Source: Streptomyces hokutonensis (GTDB taxonomy: Bacteria; Actinomycetota; Actinomycetes; Streptomycetales; Streptomycetaceae). Taken from it: a stretch of 64,000 nt of DNA. The notes under the pieces were generated by a model that was not told the DNA's origin, searched no databases, and saw only the letters and a list, made by a program, of their open reading frames with translations. The DNA lies in the NCBI RefSeq assembly GCF_000376565.1, contig NZ_BARG01000063.1:1-64000 (forward strand). The letters are read 5' to 3'. A program made the translations under genes and the position numbers. Positions 26,536-35,119 of the stretch are shown here, piece after piece (within the stretch, counting starts at the first letter, position 1; every line of letters starts with the position of its first letter).

Positions 26536-27282
26536 CTAGTCGTCCCCCGCCGCGTGCATCGCCGCCCCCACGATCCCCGCGTTGTTCTGCAGCTGCGCCG
26601 GGACGATCTCCGCCTTGATGTCCTCGATGAAGTGCAGGAACTTGTCCGCCTTGCGGCTGACTCCCCCGCCGATGATGAACAGTTCGGGCGAGAACAGCAT
26701 CTCGACATGGGCGAGGTACTTCTGGACCCGGTGGGCCCAGTGCTCCCAGGTCAGCTCGCCGTCCTCCTTGGCCTTGCTGGACGCCTTCTTCTCGGCGTCG
26801 TGGCCGTTCAGCTCGAGGTGGCCCAGCTCCGTGTTGGGGACGAGGATGCCGTTGACAAAGAGGGCGCTGCCGATGCCCGTGCCGAAGGTCAGCAGGATCA
26901 CCGTGCCCTTGCGGCCCTGGCCGGCGCCGAAGTGCATCTCGGCGACGCCGGCCGCGTCCGCGTCGTTGACGACGGTCACCGGGAGGCCGCCGAGTCTCTC
27001 GGCGAACAGCGCGCCCGCGTCCTTGTCGATCCAGCTCTTGTCGACGTTCGCCGCCGTACGGATCGTGGCGCCGCCGGTCACCACACCCGGAAACGTGAGC
27101 CCGACCGGTCCCGTCCAGCCGAAGTGCTCGACGACTTCCTTCACGCCGTCGGCCACCCCGTCCGGCGTCGCCGGGTGCGGGGTCAGCACTTTGCACCGCT
27201 CTTGGGTCAAATCGCCCTTGTCCAGGTCAACAGGAGCGCCCTTGATCCCGGATCCACCGATGTCCACGCCGAAGATCTGCAT
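26536..27282 (-). CDS. ppgK: Polyphosphate glucokinase
   Basis: A 248-residue ROK-family kinase that phosphorylates glucose using inorganic polyphosphate, or ATP, feeding glycolysis. N-terminal G-V-D-I-G-G-S-G-I-K-G is the phosphate-1 loop. The F-P-G-V-V segment, the T-F-G-T-G-I-G-S-A-L phosphate-2 loop and the E-L-G-H-L motif with its catalytic/zinc-type His are all present. Length and ending match actinobacterial PpgK. It lies convergent to the DUF6542 gene and upstream of nothing in its own direction, so it is probably monocistronic. Confidence 0.92.
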   Translation of the reverse strand: MQIFGVDIGGSGIKGAPVDLDKGDLTQERCKVLTPHPATPDGVADGVKEVVEHFGWTGPVGLTFPGVVTGGATIRTAANVDKSWIDKDAGALFAERLGGLPVTVVNDADAAGVAEMHFGAGQGRKGTVILLTFGTGIGSALFVNGILVPNTELGHLELNGHDAEKKASSKAKEDGELTWEHWAHRVQKYLAHVEMLFSPELFIIGGGVSRKADKFLHFIEDIKAEIVPAQLQNNAGIVGAAMHAAGDD

Positions 27283-27311
27283 GGATCCACGCTACGACGA
27301 ACGACTGACAG

Positions 27312-28328
27312 TCACTGCCCGGAGGGGGTCGAACGGTCCGCACCCGTGCGCTCGGCGACCAGTGCCGCCGCCTCTTCGCGCAGGTCACGGCGGAGTTCCT
27401 TGGGCAGCGAGAAGGTGATGGACTCCTCGGCGGCCTTCACCAGCTCCACGTCCTCGTAGCCGCGCGCGGACAGCCACTCCAGGACCTGCTCGACCAGGAT
27501 CTCGGGTACGGAGGCCCCGGAAGTGACGCCGACCGTGGTCACGCCCTCCAGCCAGGCCTCGTCGATCTCGTCGGCGAAGTCCACGAGGTACGCGGCGTCG
27601 GCGCCGGCCAGCTTGGCGACCTCGACGAGCCGGATCGAGTTGGAGGAGTTCCTCGAGCCGACCACGATCACCAGGTCGGCGTCCTCGCCCATCTGCTTCA
27701 CCGCGAGCTGGCGGTTCTGCGTGGCGTAGCAGATGTCGTCGCTGGGCGGGGAGATGAGCTGCGGGAACTTCTCCTTCAGGGCGTCGACCGTCTCCATGGT
27801 CTCGTCCACGGAGAGGGTCGTCTGCGAGAGCCAGACCACCCGGGACGGGTCGCGCACCTCGACCTTGGCGACGTCGCCGGGACCGTCGACCAGGGTGATG
27901 TGGTCGGGGGCCTCTCCGGAGGTGCCGATGACCTCCTCGTGGCCCTCGTGCCCGATGAGGAGGATGTCGAAGTCGTCGTTGGCGAACCGGACGGCTTCCT
28001 TGTGGACCTTGGTCACCAGGGGGCAGGTCGCGTCGATGGTGGCGAGATTGCCCCGCTTGGCCTCGTCGTGGACGACGGGCGCGACACCGTGCGCGGAGAA
28101 CATCACGATGTTCCCCTCGGGGACCTCCTCGGTCCGTTCGACGAAGATCGCGCCCTTCTTCTCCAGGGTCTGCACGACGTACTTGTTGTGCACGATCTCG
28201 TGCCGGACGTAGATCGGAGCCCCGTACTGCTCAAGGGCTTTCTCGACGGCGATCACGGCGCGGTCCACACCCGCGCAGTAGCCCCGGGGGGCGGCGAGCA
28301 GGACACGGCGGCCAGACGAAGCAGTCAT
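27312..28328 (-). CDS. ispH: 4-hydroxy-3-methylbut-2-enyl diphosphate reductase
   Basis: The last enzyme of the MEP pathway, producing IPP and DMAPP with a [4Fe-4S] cluster. The three cluster Cys are visible in G-Y-C-A-G-V-D, A-T-C-P-L-V-T-K-V-H and I-C-Y-A-T-Q-N-R. The H-E-I-V-H-N and S-S-N-S-x-R substrate motifs are intact. The ATG at 28328 gives M-T-A-S-S-G-R-R-V, the usual Streptomyces N-terminus, and has GGGA upstream; an ATG three codons earlier is possible. About 338 residues. It is divergent from the permease gene. Confidence 0.95.
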   Translation of the reverse strand: MTASSGRRVLLAAPRGYCAGVDRAVIAVEKALEQYGAPIYVRHEIVHNKYVVQTLEKKGAIFVERTEEVPEGNIVMFSAHGVAPVVHDEAKRGNLATIDATCPLVTKVHKEAVRFANDDFDILLIGHEGHEEVIGTSGEAPDHITLVDGPGDVAKVEVRDPSRVVWLSQTTLSVDETMETVDALKEKFPQLISPPSDDICYATQNRQLAVKQMGEDADLVIVVGSRNSSNSIRLVEVAKLAGADAAYLVDFADEIDEAWLEGVTTVGVTSGASVPEILVEQVLEWLSARGYEDVELVKAAEESITFSLPKELRRDLREEAAALVAERTGADRSTPSGQ

Positions 28329-28435
28329 GCGTCCCATCGTAAGGCCGCGCCCGACGGGTCAAAGATCGCGTCCTTGGAGAGACTGGCCGTGGAGGGGAAG
28401 GGGTGGGGCCGGACACTACGTACGGGAGACGCGAG

Positions 28436-29818
28436 ATGGCCGACACGGACACGGATACGACGACCACGGCCGGCGAGGGGCCCCAACTGCGCCGCAGCCT
28501 CGGCTTCCGCGATCTCGTCGTCTACGGGCTGCTGTTCATCGCCCCGATGGCTCCGGTCGGCGTGTTCGGCACCCTGGACGCCAAGTCGCACGGGGCGGTC
28601 GCGCTGGTCTACGTCGTCGCGACCGTCGCGATGGCGTTCACCGCTTTCAGCTACGCGCAGATGGTGCGGGTCGTCCCCCAGGCGGGCTCGGTGTTCGCCT
28701 ACGCGCGCGTGGGGCTCGGCAGGGAGGCCGGGTTCATCGCCGGCTGGATGGCCATGCTGGACTACGTCCTGATCCCCGCCGTCGCCTATCTCTTCTCCGG
28801 GATCGCCATGAACGCGCTGGTCCCGGAGGTCTCCCGGTGGGTGTGGACCGCGCTGGCGGTCGTCCTCACGACCTGCCTCAACCTCTGGGGCGTGCGGGCC
28901 GCCGCGCGCGTGGGCTTCCTCGTCCTCGCGATGGAGATCGTCGTACTCGCCGTCTTCGTCGTGTCGGCGATCGTCGTCCTGGTACGCGACGGCGCCGAAC
29001 GGGGCTGGCTGTCCCCGCTCTCCGGGGACGGCACCCAGGGCGCGTTCGCGCTGTCGGCGGTGATCGGCGCGGTCTCCGTCGCCGTGCTCTCCTACCTGGG
29101 CTTCGACGCGGTCGCCACCTTCGCGGAGGAGGTCACCGGCGGCTCCGAGAAGGTCGCCAGGGCGCTGCTGTTCTGCCTCGCCCTGGCCGGTGTCCTCTTC
29201 ATCGCCCAGACGTACCTGGTCGCCCTCCTGGAGCCGACGACCTCCGCACAGCTCGCCGCCGACGCCGGAAAGCAGGGATCGGCGTTCTACGACGCGGTCG
29301 ACGTGTCGGTGGGCAACTGGCTGCACAACCTGGTGGCCGTCAGCAAGGCGATCGGCGCGGCCTTCGCTGCGCTCGTCGGGCAGGCCGCGGCCGGACGCCT
29401 GGTGTTCGCGATGGCCCGCGACCGACGACTGCCCCGCGCCCTGTCGCAGACCGACGACGGCGTACCCCGGGTCGCACTCCTGTCGGCGGCCCTCATCACC
29501 CTGATCGCGGCGGTCTGGGCGGCCCGCCGGGACGACGGTCTCGACCATCTGGTGTCCGTCGTCGACATCGGCGCGCTGACCGCCTTCACACTGCTGCACG
29601 CGAGCGTGGTGGGCTGGTTCGCGGTACGGCGCCGGGGCGGTCCGGTGGTGTGGTGGCGGCACGTGCTGGTGCCGGTGCTGGGGGCGGCGATCACGGTCGC
29701 GGTGATCGTGGAGGCCTCCGGTACGGCACAGGTGGTGGGTGCGATCTGGCTGGCGGTGGGACTGGCGGTGCTCGTGGTGCAGGGCAAGCGGAACAAGGCC
29801 GACACGGAGACCGGTTGA
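28436..29818 (+). CDS. APC-superfamily amino acid permease
   Basis: A 460-residue inner-membrane transporter with about 12 predicted helices. The first begins G-F-R-D-L-V-V-Y-G-L-L-F-I-A-P-M-A-P, the conserved TM1 of amino acid/polyamine permeases. Loop F-A-E-E-V-T-G-G follows TM6, matching the family's E-E-x-x-x-P region. GGGAG precedes ATG 28436. The substrate cannot be read from the sequence. It lies between ispH (divergent) and xseA (same strand, 58 bp downstream), and is probably not functionally connected with either. Confidence 0.85.
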   Translation: MADTDTDTTTTAGEGPQLRRSLGFRDLVVYGLLFIAPMAPVGVFGTLDAKSHGAVALVYVVATVAMAFTAFSYAQMVRVVPQAGSVFAYARVGLGREAGFIAGWMAMLDYVLIPAVAYLFSGIAMNALVPEVSRWVWTALAVVLTTCLNLWGVRAAARVGFLVLAMEIVVLAVFVVSAIVVLVRDGAERGWLSPLSGDGTQGAFALSAVIGAVSVAVLSYLGFDAVATFAEEVTGGSEKVARALLFCLALAGVLFIAQTYLVALLEPTTSAQLAADAGKQGSAFYDAVDVSVGNWLHNLVAVSKAIGAAFAALVGQAAAGRLVFAMARDRRLPRALSQTDDGVPRVALLSAALITLIAAVWAARRDDGLDHLVSVVDIGALTAFTLLHASVVGWFAVRRRGGPVVWWRHVLVPVLGAAITVAVIVEASGTAQVVGAIWLAVGLAVLVVQGKRNKADTETG

Positions 29819-29876
29819 CGGTCACCCGCTCCTCACCTCGACCGCGTTGTCGGAGGCGGCCGTTACTCTCGGTCGC

Positions 29877-31094
29877 ATGGCTCTCAACACGGCTCCGGAC
29901 GCCCCGCTCCCCGTCGGTGAGGTCTCCCGGCTGATCGGCGGGTGGATCGACCGGCTCGGCGCGGTGTGGGTCGAGGGGCAGATCACCCAGCTGTCGCGGC
30001 GCCCGGGTGCCGGTGTCGTGTTCCTGACCCTGCGCGACCCGTCGTACGACATCTCGGTGAGCGTGACCTGCTTCCGGCAGGTGTTCGACGAGATCGCCGA
30101 TGTCGTCAGCGAGGGCGCACGGGTGGTCGTCCTCGCGAAGCCCGAGTGGTACGCCCCGCGTGGGCAGTTGTCGTTGCGGGCCACGGAGATAAGGCCGGTG
30201 GGGGTGGGTGAACTCCTCGCGCGCCTTGAGCAGTTGAAGAAGTCGCTGGCCGCGGAGGGGCTGTTCGCGGCCGACCGGAAGAAGCCGTTGCCGTTCCTCC
30301 CGCAGCTGATCGGGCTGGTCTGCGGGCGGGCCTCGGCGGCCGAGCGGGATGTGCTGGAGAACGCGCGGCACCGCTGGCCCGCCGTCCGCTTCGAGGTGCG
30401 CAACGTGCCCGTGCAGGGCGTGCACGCCGTGCCGCAGGTCGTGCAGGCCGTGAAGGAGCTGGACGCGCTCGAGGGCGTGGACGTGATCATCGTGGCGCGG
30501 GGCGGCGGCAGCGTGGAGGACCTGCTTTCGTTCTCCGACGAGCAGTTGGTGCGCGCCGTGTCGGAGTGCCGTACGCCCGTGGTGTCCGCGATCGGGCACG
30601 AGCCCGACAACCCGCTCCTGGACTACGTGGCCGACCTGCGCGCCTCCACCCCCACCGACGCGGCGAAGAAGGTCGTACCGGACGTGGGCGAGGAGTACGA
30701 GCGGGTACGGCAGCTGCGGGACCGGGCGCGGCGGTGTGTGGTGGCGTTCGTGGACCGGGAGGAGCGCGGGCTGGCGCAGGCGCTGGCCCGGCCGTCGATA
30801 GAGGATCCGCACCGGATGATCGACGAGCGGGCGGACCATGTCGCCGCGCTCCTCGACCGCGGCCGGCGCACCCTCGGCCACCTCCTGGACCGCGCCGACT
30901 CGGAGCTGACCCACACGCACGCGCGCGTGGTGGCCCTCTCCCCCGCGGCGACCCTGAAGCGGGGGTACGCGGTGCTGCAGAAGGCCGACGGGCACGCGGT
31001 CCGGGACCCGGAAGAGGTGACGGCGGACGAGGTGCTGCGGGCGCGGGTCGCCGAGGGTGAGTTCACGGTTCGAGTCGATACGGCACATGCATAG
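29877..31094 (+). CDS. xseA: Exodeoxyribonuclease VII large subunit
   Basis: A 405-residue catalytic subunit of ExoVII, which degrades single-stranded DNA from both ends in repair and recombination. The N-terminal OB fold (W-V-E-G-Q-I-T-Q-L-S-R-R) is followed by the XseA catalytic core. That core has the R-G-G-G-S-V-E-D-L motif near residue 205 and A-I-G-H-E-P-D-N-P-L-L-D-Y-V-A-D-L-R-A-S-T-P-T-D-A, followed by a long coiled coil. The ATG at 29877 gives the standard start; the ribosome site is weak. The small subunit follows 10 bp later. Confidence 0.95.
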   Translation: MALNTAPDAPLPVGEVSRLIGGWIDRLGAVWVEGQITQLSRRPGAGVVFLTLRDPSYDISVSVTCFRQVFDEIADVVSEGARVVVLAKPEWYAPRGQLSLRATEIRPVGVGELLARLEQLKKSLAAEGLFAADRKKPLPFLPQLIGLVCGRASAAERDVLENARHRWPAVRFEVRNVPVQGVHAVPQVVQAVKELDALEGVDVIIVARGGGSVEDLLSFSDEQLVRAVSECRTPVVSAIGHEPDNPLLDYVADLRASTPTDAAKKVVPDVGEEYERVRQLRDRARRCVVAFVDREERGLAQALARPSIEDPHRMIDERADHVAALLDRGRRTLGHLLDRADSELTHTHARVVALSPAATLKRGYAVLQKADGHAVRDPEEVTADEVLRARVAEGEFTVRVDTAHA

Positions 31095-31103
31095 GGTGGG
31101 CGG

Positions 31104-31349
31104 ATGACCAGCAAGGTTGACGAAGGTGCCGGGACGGCAGAGGCGCTCGGGTACGAGCAGGCGCGGGACGAGCTGATCGAGGTCGTACGGCGGCTGGAGG
31201 CGGGCGGTACGACGCTGGAGGAGTCGCTCGCGCTCTGGGAGCGGGGCGAGGAGCTGGCCAAGGTGTGCCGGCGCTGGCTGGACGGGGCCCGGGCGCGGCT
31301 GGACGCGGCGCTGGCGGAGGAAGAGGCCGCGGAGGGCGACGCCGAGTAG
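31104..31349 (+). CDS. xseB: Exodeoxyribonuclease VII small subunit
   Basis: An 81-residue helical protein that decorates the XseA stalk in the ExoVII complex. The XseB signature is clear: G-Y-E-Q-A-R-D-E-L, then L-E-A-G-G-T-T-L-E-E-S-L-A-L-W-E-R-G-E-E-L. The tail is acidic (E-E-A-A-E-G-D-A-E). It is translated from the same operon as xseA with a 9-bp gap. Confidence 0.95.
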   Translation: MTSKVDEGAGTAEALGYEQARDELIEVVRRLEAGGTTLEESLALWERGEELAKVCRRWLDGARARLDAALAEEEAAEGDAE

Positions 31350-31533
31350 CGGCGGCCCGCAAAGGCGCCGCGTAGCGGCGATCGGTAGCGGCAACAGTGG
31401 TTCGCTGTGAGGCGGATCACCATGCTCCGGTTTTGGTTGAACATTGAACCTCCCGTCGCGTACGGTCGGTCTCGTCAGCTTAACCGGACCGCGGTCCGGT
31501 AATCCGCTTCCGGCCCCCCGAGGAAGTTCTCGC

Positions 31534-32124
31534 ATGTCTCTCGTACTTGACTCCGCCGCCCAGGACCTGCTGTTCCGCGAGGCCCGCACCGCCAACACCT
31601 TCACCGACGAGCCCGTGACCGACGAGCAGGTCCAGGCGATCTACGACCTGGTCAAGTACGGTCCGACCTCGATGAACCAGTCGCCGCTGCGCATCACCCT
31701 GGTCCGCTCCCCCGAGGCCCGTGAGCGCCTTGTGCAGCACCTCGCCGAGGGCAACCAGAAGAAGACCGCCGCCGCCCCGCTGGTCGCGATCCTCTCCGCG
31801 GACAACGAGTTCCACGAGGAACTGCCCACCCTGTTCCCGCACTTCCCGCAGGCCAAGGACGCCGTCTTCGGCGAGCGTTCGGTCCGCGAGGGCAACGCCG
31901 CGCTGAACGCCGCCCTCCAGGCCGCGTACTTCATCATCGGCATCCGCGCCGCCGGCCTCGCCGCGGGCCCGATGACCGGCCTCGACTTCGCGGGCGTCCA
32001 GAAGGAGTTCCTGGACGACGACCACACCCCGTTCGTCGTCATCAACATCGGCAAGCCGGGCGAGGACGCCTGGTTCCCGCGCTCCCCGCGCCTGGCGTAC
32101 GACGAGGTCGTCACCACCGTCTGA
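31534..32124 (+). CDS. Malonic semialdehyde reductase / nitroreductase family (RutE-like)
   Basis: A 196-residue FMN-dependent nitroreductase-fold protein. The FMN-binding segments R-E-A-R-T-A-N-T-F near residue 14 and Y-G-P-T-S-M-N-Q-S-P-L-R near 45 are typical, as is G-L-A-A-G-P-M-T-G-L-D near 146. Length and motifs match the RutE/HadB subgroup that reduces malonic semialdehyde to 3-hydroxypropionate. The rest of the rut pathway is absent here, so a general reductase role is equally possible. ATG 31534 has AGGAAG upstream. A near-perfect 18-bp hairpin terminates it. Confidence 0.85.
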   Translation: MSLVLDSAAQDLLFREARTANTFTDEPVTDEQVQAIYDLVKYGPTSMNQSPLRITLVRSPEARERLVQHLAEGNQKKTAAAPLVAILSADNEFHEELPTLFPHFPQAKDAVFGERSVREGNAALNAALQAAYFIIGIRAAGLAAGPMTGLDFAGVQKEFLDDDHTPFVVINIGKPGEDAWFPRSPRLAYDEVVTTV

Positions 32125-32140
32125 GACGTGTGACGCGCAC

Positions 32141-32182
32141 AAGGCCCCGGCGCGGACAGGACGTTGTCCGCGCCGGGGCCTT
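32141..32182 (+). terminator. Long perfect hairpin terminator
   Basis: Stem arms at 32141-32158 and 32165-32182 pair over 18 consecutive bases (AAGGCCCCGG at the base) around a 6-base loop, followed by TTCTG. It ends the RutE-like gene. Confidence 0.85.
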
Positions 32183-32389
32183 CTGCGTTCGGCGTTGCCG
32201 TGACGCTCAGTGGGGCACTAGGGTCCGTCAGGTGACTGCCGGGTCGGCCATGGGCCATTCACGAGTGAGGCACCCGGCCTCGGCGTGAGCACGAGGCGGG
32301 CAAGAGCCCCGCCGTTCCTCCTTGTCTTCCCTCCGAGCGCCCGCACGTGGCGCTCTCATCGGACCCAAGACTCGGAGACCCGCCCACAC

Positions 32390-32785
32390 ATGTCACTGCC
32401 GACCACCGTCCAGCTGAACCACACCGCGGTCTACGCCGTGGACCGCCAACTGTCGGCCGAGTTCCTTGCCGCGATCCTGGGTCTGGAGGTCGGCGCGCCC
32501 TTCGGGCCGTTCGTCCCGGTCGACCTGGGCAACGGCGTGACGCTCGACTACTACGAGAAGCGCGACGAGCCGATCCAACCGCAGCACTACGCGTTCCTCG
32601 TGCCCGAGGAGCGGTTCGACACGATGATCGGTCGCCTGGAGGCGGTCGGGGTCACCTACTACTCCGACCCGTACCACCAGGATCCCGGCCGCACGAACGA
32701 GCTCTTCGGCGGTCGCGGCGCCTACTTCGAGGACCCGGGCGGCCACAACATGGAGATCATGACCACGCCGTACGTCCGGCCGTAG
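32390..32785 (+). CDS. VOC-superfamily (glyoxalase/dioxygenase-fold) protein
   Basis: A 131-residue vicinal-oxygen-chelate protein. The beta-alpha-beta-beta-beta repeats are seen, beginning L-N-H-T-A-V-Y-A with a candidate metal His, and ending Y-F-E-D-P-G-G-H-N-M-E-I-M, where Glu and His are typical metal ligands. It could be a glyoxalase-, fosfomycin-resistance- or bleomycin-binding-type protein; the reaction cannot be decided. ATG 32390 has GGAGAC about 10 bases upstream. The DUF4245 gene is convergent 19 bp away. Confidence 0.8.
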   Translation: MSLPTTVQLNHTAVYAVDRQLSAEFLAAILGLEVGAPFGPFVPVDLGNGVTLDYYEKRDEPIQPQHYAFLVPEERFDTMIGRLEAVGVTYYSDPYHQDPGRTNELFGGRGAYFEDPGGHNMEIMTTPYVRP

Positions 32786-32804
32786 CGCGGGAACACCCGG
32801 CGGG

Positions 32805-33326
32805 CTACTTCGTCTTCAACGCCTGTGCCATCTCGGTCAGTTGGGCGAAGGAGCCCGTGCCCGCCACGACCGTCGTCGAGCCCTTGTCCGCGAGCACGAG
32901 GGCGTCGTAGCGGCCGCCGGTGTAGCGGGTCCAGGTGTGGCCGCCGATGGTCTGGGTGGTCTTCGTGGCGGCGCCGCCCTGGCTCGCGGTGTCGATGAAG
33001 TCGGCCGGCTTCTGAGTCGACTGCTCTATCTGCACGTACTGACCACCGGGGGCACTGAACCCGAGGTGCCAGGCGTTGAAAGCGGCGCCGTCGTAGCGGA
33101 CCGAGGTCGCCTTCCAGGTCTTGGGCAGGCCCTCCGGCGCCGCCACCGGGTACGGCGCCGCGCGGCGTGCGGTGAGCAGCTCCACGCGGTAGTCGACCCG
33201 CTTGACGTCCGGAGCGTGGTCGCTGTGCGGGATGAAGATGTAGACGATCGCCGCCGCGATCCCGATCAGGCCCAGGGAGAGAATCATGTCCCGGACCGTC
33301 TTCTGCTTGCCGTTCGAACCTGCCAC
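32805..33326 (-). CDS. DUF4245 membrane-anchored protein
   Basis: A 173-residue protein with a cytoplasmic basic N-terminus, one membrane helix (I-L-S-L-G-L-I-G-I-A-A-A-I-V-Y-I-F) at about 15-33, and an extracytoplasmic domain beginning with the DUF4245-type V-D-Y-R-V-E-L-L-T-A-R-R-A-A-P-Y-P. The conserved W-K-A-T-S-V-R and W-H-L-G-F-S strands support the family. It is divergent from glpX. The function is unknown; conservation at this locus in streptomycetes suggests a cell-envelope role. Confidence 0.85.
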   Translation of the reverse strand: MAGSNGKQKTVRDMILSLGLIGIAAAIVYIFIPHSDHAPDVKRVDYRVELLTARRAAPYPVAAPEGLPKTWKATSVRYDGAAFNAWHLGFSAPGGQYVQIEQSTQKPADFIDTASQGGAATKTTQTIGGHTWTRYTGGRYDALVLADKGSTTVVAGTGSFAQLTEMAQALKTK

Positions 33327-33452
33327 GTCCCTATCGTCGCAGGTGCCCTGGTCCGCTCATCCGTGGGGCCCCCTGCTCATTTTGTCTGCCTGGCGATAGA
33401 GTCGTGGCCATACCCTCATCCGGCCGTCGTCGTATCAGAAAGGTGCGCTCCG

Positions 33453-34487
33453 ATGACCGAGCATCATCATCTGCCGTCCGAACTCGAAGTCCCCTCCGAG
33501 GCCCCCGACCGCAACCTCGCCCTGGAACTCGTCCGGGTGACCGAAGCCGCCGCGATGGCCGCGGGCCGCTGGGTCGGGCGCGGTGACAAGAACGGCGCCG
33601 ACGGTGCCGCCGTGCGTGCCATGCGGACCCTCGTCTCCACCGTCTCGATGAACGGCGTCGTCGTCATCGGTGAGGGCGAGAAGGACGAGGCGCCGATGCT
33701 CTTCAACGGCGAGCGCGTCGGTGACGGGACCGGGCCCGAGTGCGACATCGCCGTCGACCCGATCGACGGGACCACCCTCAACGCCAAGGGCATGCCGAAC
33801 GCGATCGCCGTGCTGGCCGCCGCGGACCGGGGGTCGATGTTCGACCCCTCCGCCGTGTTCTACATGGACAAGCTGGTCACCGGGCCCGAGGCCGCCGAGT
33901 TCGTCGACATCGAGGCGCCGATCTCGGTCAACGTCCGCCGGGTCGCCAAGGCCAAGCGGGTCACGCCCGAGGACGTCACTGTCGTCGTCCTGGACCGGCC
34001 GCGGCACGACGGGATCATCAAGGAGATCCGGGAGACCGGTGCGCGGATCAAGCTGATCTCCGACGGGGATGTCGCCGGGTCGATCCTGGCGCTGCGCGAG
34101 GGCACCGGCGTCGATCTGCTGCTCGGTGTCGGCGGCACGCCCGAGGGCATCATCTCGGCCTGTGCCGTGAAGTGCCTCGGGGGCGTGATCCAGGGCAAGT
34201 TGTGGCCCAAGGACGACGCGGAGCGGCAGCGGGCGCTGGACGCCGGGCACGATCTGGACCGGGTACTCACCACCAACGACCTGGTGTCGGGCGAGAACGT
34301 GTTCTTCGTCGCGACCGGGATCACGGACGGGGAGCTGCTGCGGGGCGTGCGCTACCGGTCGGAGACCGCGACCACCGACTCCATCGTGATGCGGTCCAAG
34401 TCGGGCACGGTGCGGCGGATCGACTCGGAGCACCGGCTGAGCAAGCTGCGGGCCTACAGCGCGATCGACTTCGACCGGGCCAAGTAG
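33453..34487 (+). CDS. glpX: Class II fructose-1,6-bisphosphatase
   Basis: A 344-residue Mn/Mg-dependent phosphatase of gluconeogenesis, converting fructose-1,6-bisphosphate to fructose-6-phosphate. GlpX motifs are complete: V-V-I-G-E-G-E-K-D-E-A-P-M near residue 70, the metal site D-P-I-D-G-T-T near 110, and the G-V-G-G-T-P-E-G segment near 228. ATG 33453 with AAAGG upstream. It is usually the only FBPase in streptomycetes and hence essential for growth on non-sugar carbon. It ends at a bidirectional terminator shared with the WhiB-like gene. Confidence 0.95.
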   Translation: MTEHHHLPSELEVPSEAPDRNLALELVRVTEAAAMAAGRWVGRGDKNGADGAAVRAMRTLVSTVSMNGVVVIGEGEKDEAPMLFNGERVGDGTGPECDIAVDPIDGTTLNAKGMPNAIAVLAAADRGSMFDPSAVFYMDKLVTGPEAAEFVDIEAPISVNVRRVAKAKRVTPEDVTVVVLDRPRHDGIIKEIRETGARIKLISDGDVAGSILALREGTGVDLLLGVGGTPEGIISACAVKCLGGVIQGKLWPKDDAERQRALDAGHDLDRVLTTNDLVSGENVFFVATGITDGELLRGVRYRSETATTDSIVMRSKSGTVRRIDSEHRLSKLRAYSAIDFDRAK

Positions 34488-34528
34488 CCACGCCACAGCC
34501 AGAACCACGACCACACGGTCGTACGTGA

Positions 34529-34562
34529 AAGAGGCGCCCCCGGTGCGGTGGGGGCGCCTCTT
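34529..34562. terminator. Bidirectional terminator between glpX and the WhiB-like gene
   Basis: AAGAGGCGCCCCC (34529-34541) pairs perfectly with GGGGGCGCCTCTT (34550-34562) around an 8-base loop. It has A- and T-tracts at the stem base, so it can act in both directions. Confidence 0.85.
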
Positions 34563-34571
34563 CTACGTCGG

Positions 34572-34946
34572 TCAGCCTGCCGCTGCTATGCGGCCCGCCG
34601 CCCTCGCCTTCTGGAGTTCCAGGTCGCGGCGGCGGCGCCTGGCCAGGACCACTCGGCGTTCGGCGGCGGTGAGGCCGCCCCAGACGCCGTAGGGCTCGGG
34701 TTGGAGGAGGGCGTGTTCGCGGCACTCGACCATGACCGGACAGCGCGCGCAGACGCGCTTGGCGGCGTCCTCGCGGGAGAGTCGGGCGGCGGTGGGTTCC
34801 TTGGAGGGTGCGAAGAACAGGCCGGCCTCGTCGCGCCGGCACACCGCTTCGGTGTGCCATGGAGCGTCTTGGTCCCTGTCTCGCGCAGGCACCCGCTGGG
34901 CCGGAACAGCAGCTACCTGCAGGGACGAATGCGGCGGTTGCAGCAC
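34572..34946 (-). CDS. WhiB-like [4Fe-4S] regulatory protein
   Basis: A 124-residue Wbl protein, an actinobacterial iron-sulfur transcription factor that usually binds sigma region 4. The four cluster cysteines are Cys36, Cys66, Cys69 and Cys75 (C-x29-C-x2-C-x5-C). The G-V-W-G-G-L turn at 87-92 and the basic tail R-R-R-R-R-D are diagnostic. Its position beside glpX corresponds, from memory, to wblI of S. coelicolor, but orthology is not proved. The cluster may sense O2 or NO. The 173 bp upstream to the DUF1707 gene hold its promoter and no further gene. Confidence 0.9.
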   Translation of the reverse strand: MLQPPHSSLQVAAVPAQRVPARDRDQDAPWHTEAVCRRDEAGLFFAPSKEPTAARLSREDAAKRVCARCPVMVECREHALLQPEPYGVWGGLTAAERRVVLARRRRRDLELQKARAAGRIAAAG

Positions 34947-35119
34947 GGTCTACTCCTGACGACGGCTTCGCGAGCGAGAGACGATGCAGCAAGGCCTACC
35001 CGCTGTGCGCGCGCCTATGCACTGAGTTCCGAACCGCTGGTTTCCGTGTGCTTGTGCGCGATGTCAGGGGCGGACCGGCACGGACCGATCAGCTCCACAT
35101 GTGTCCCGATTCACAACCG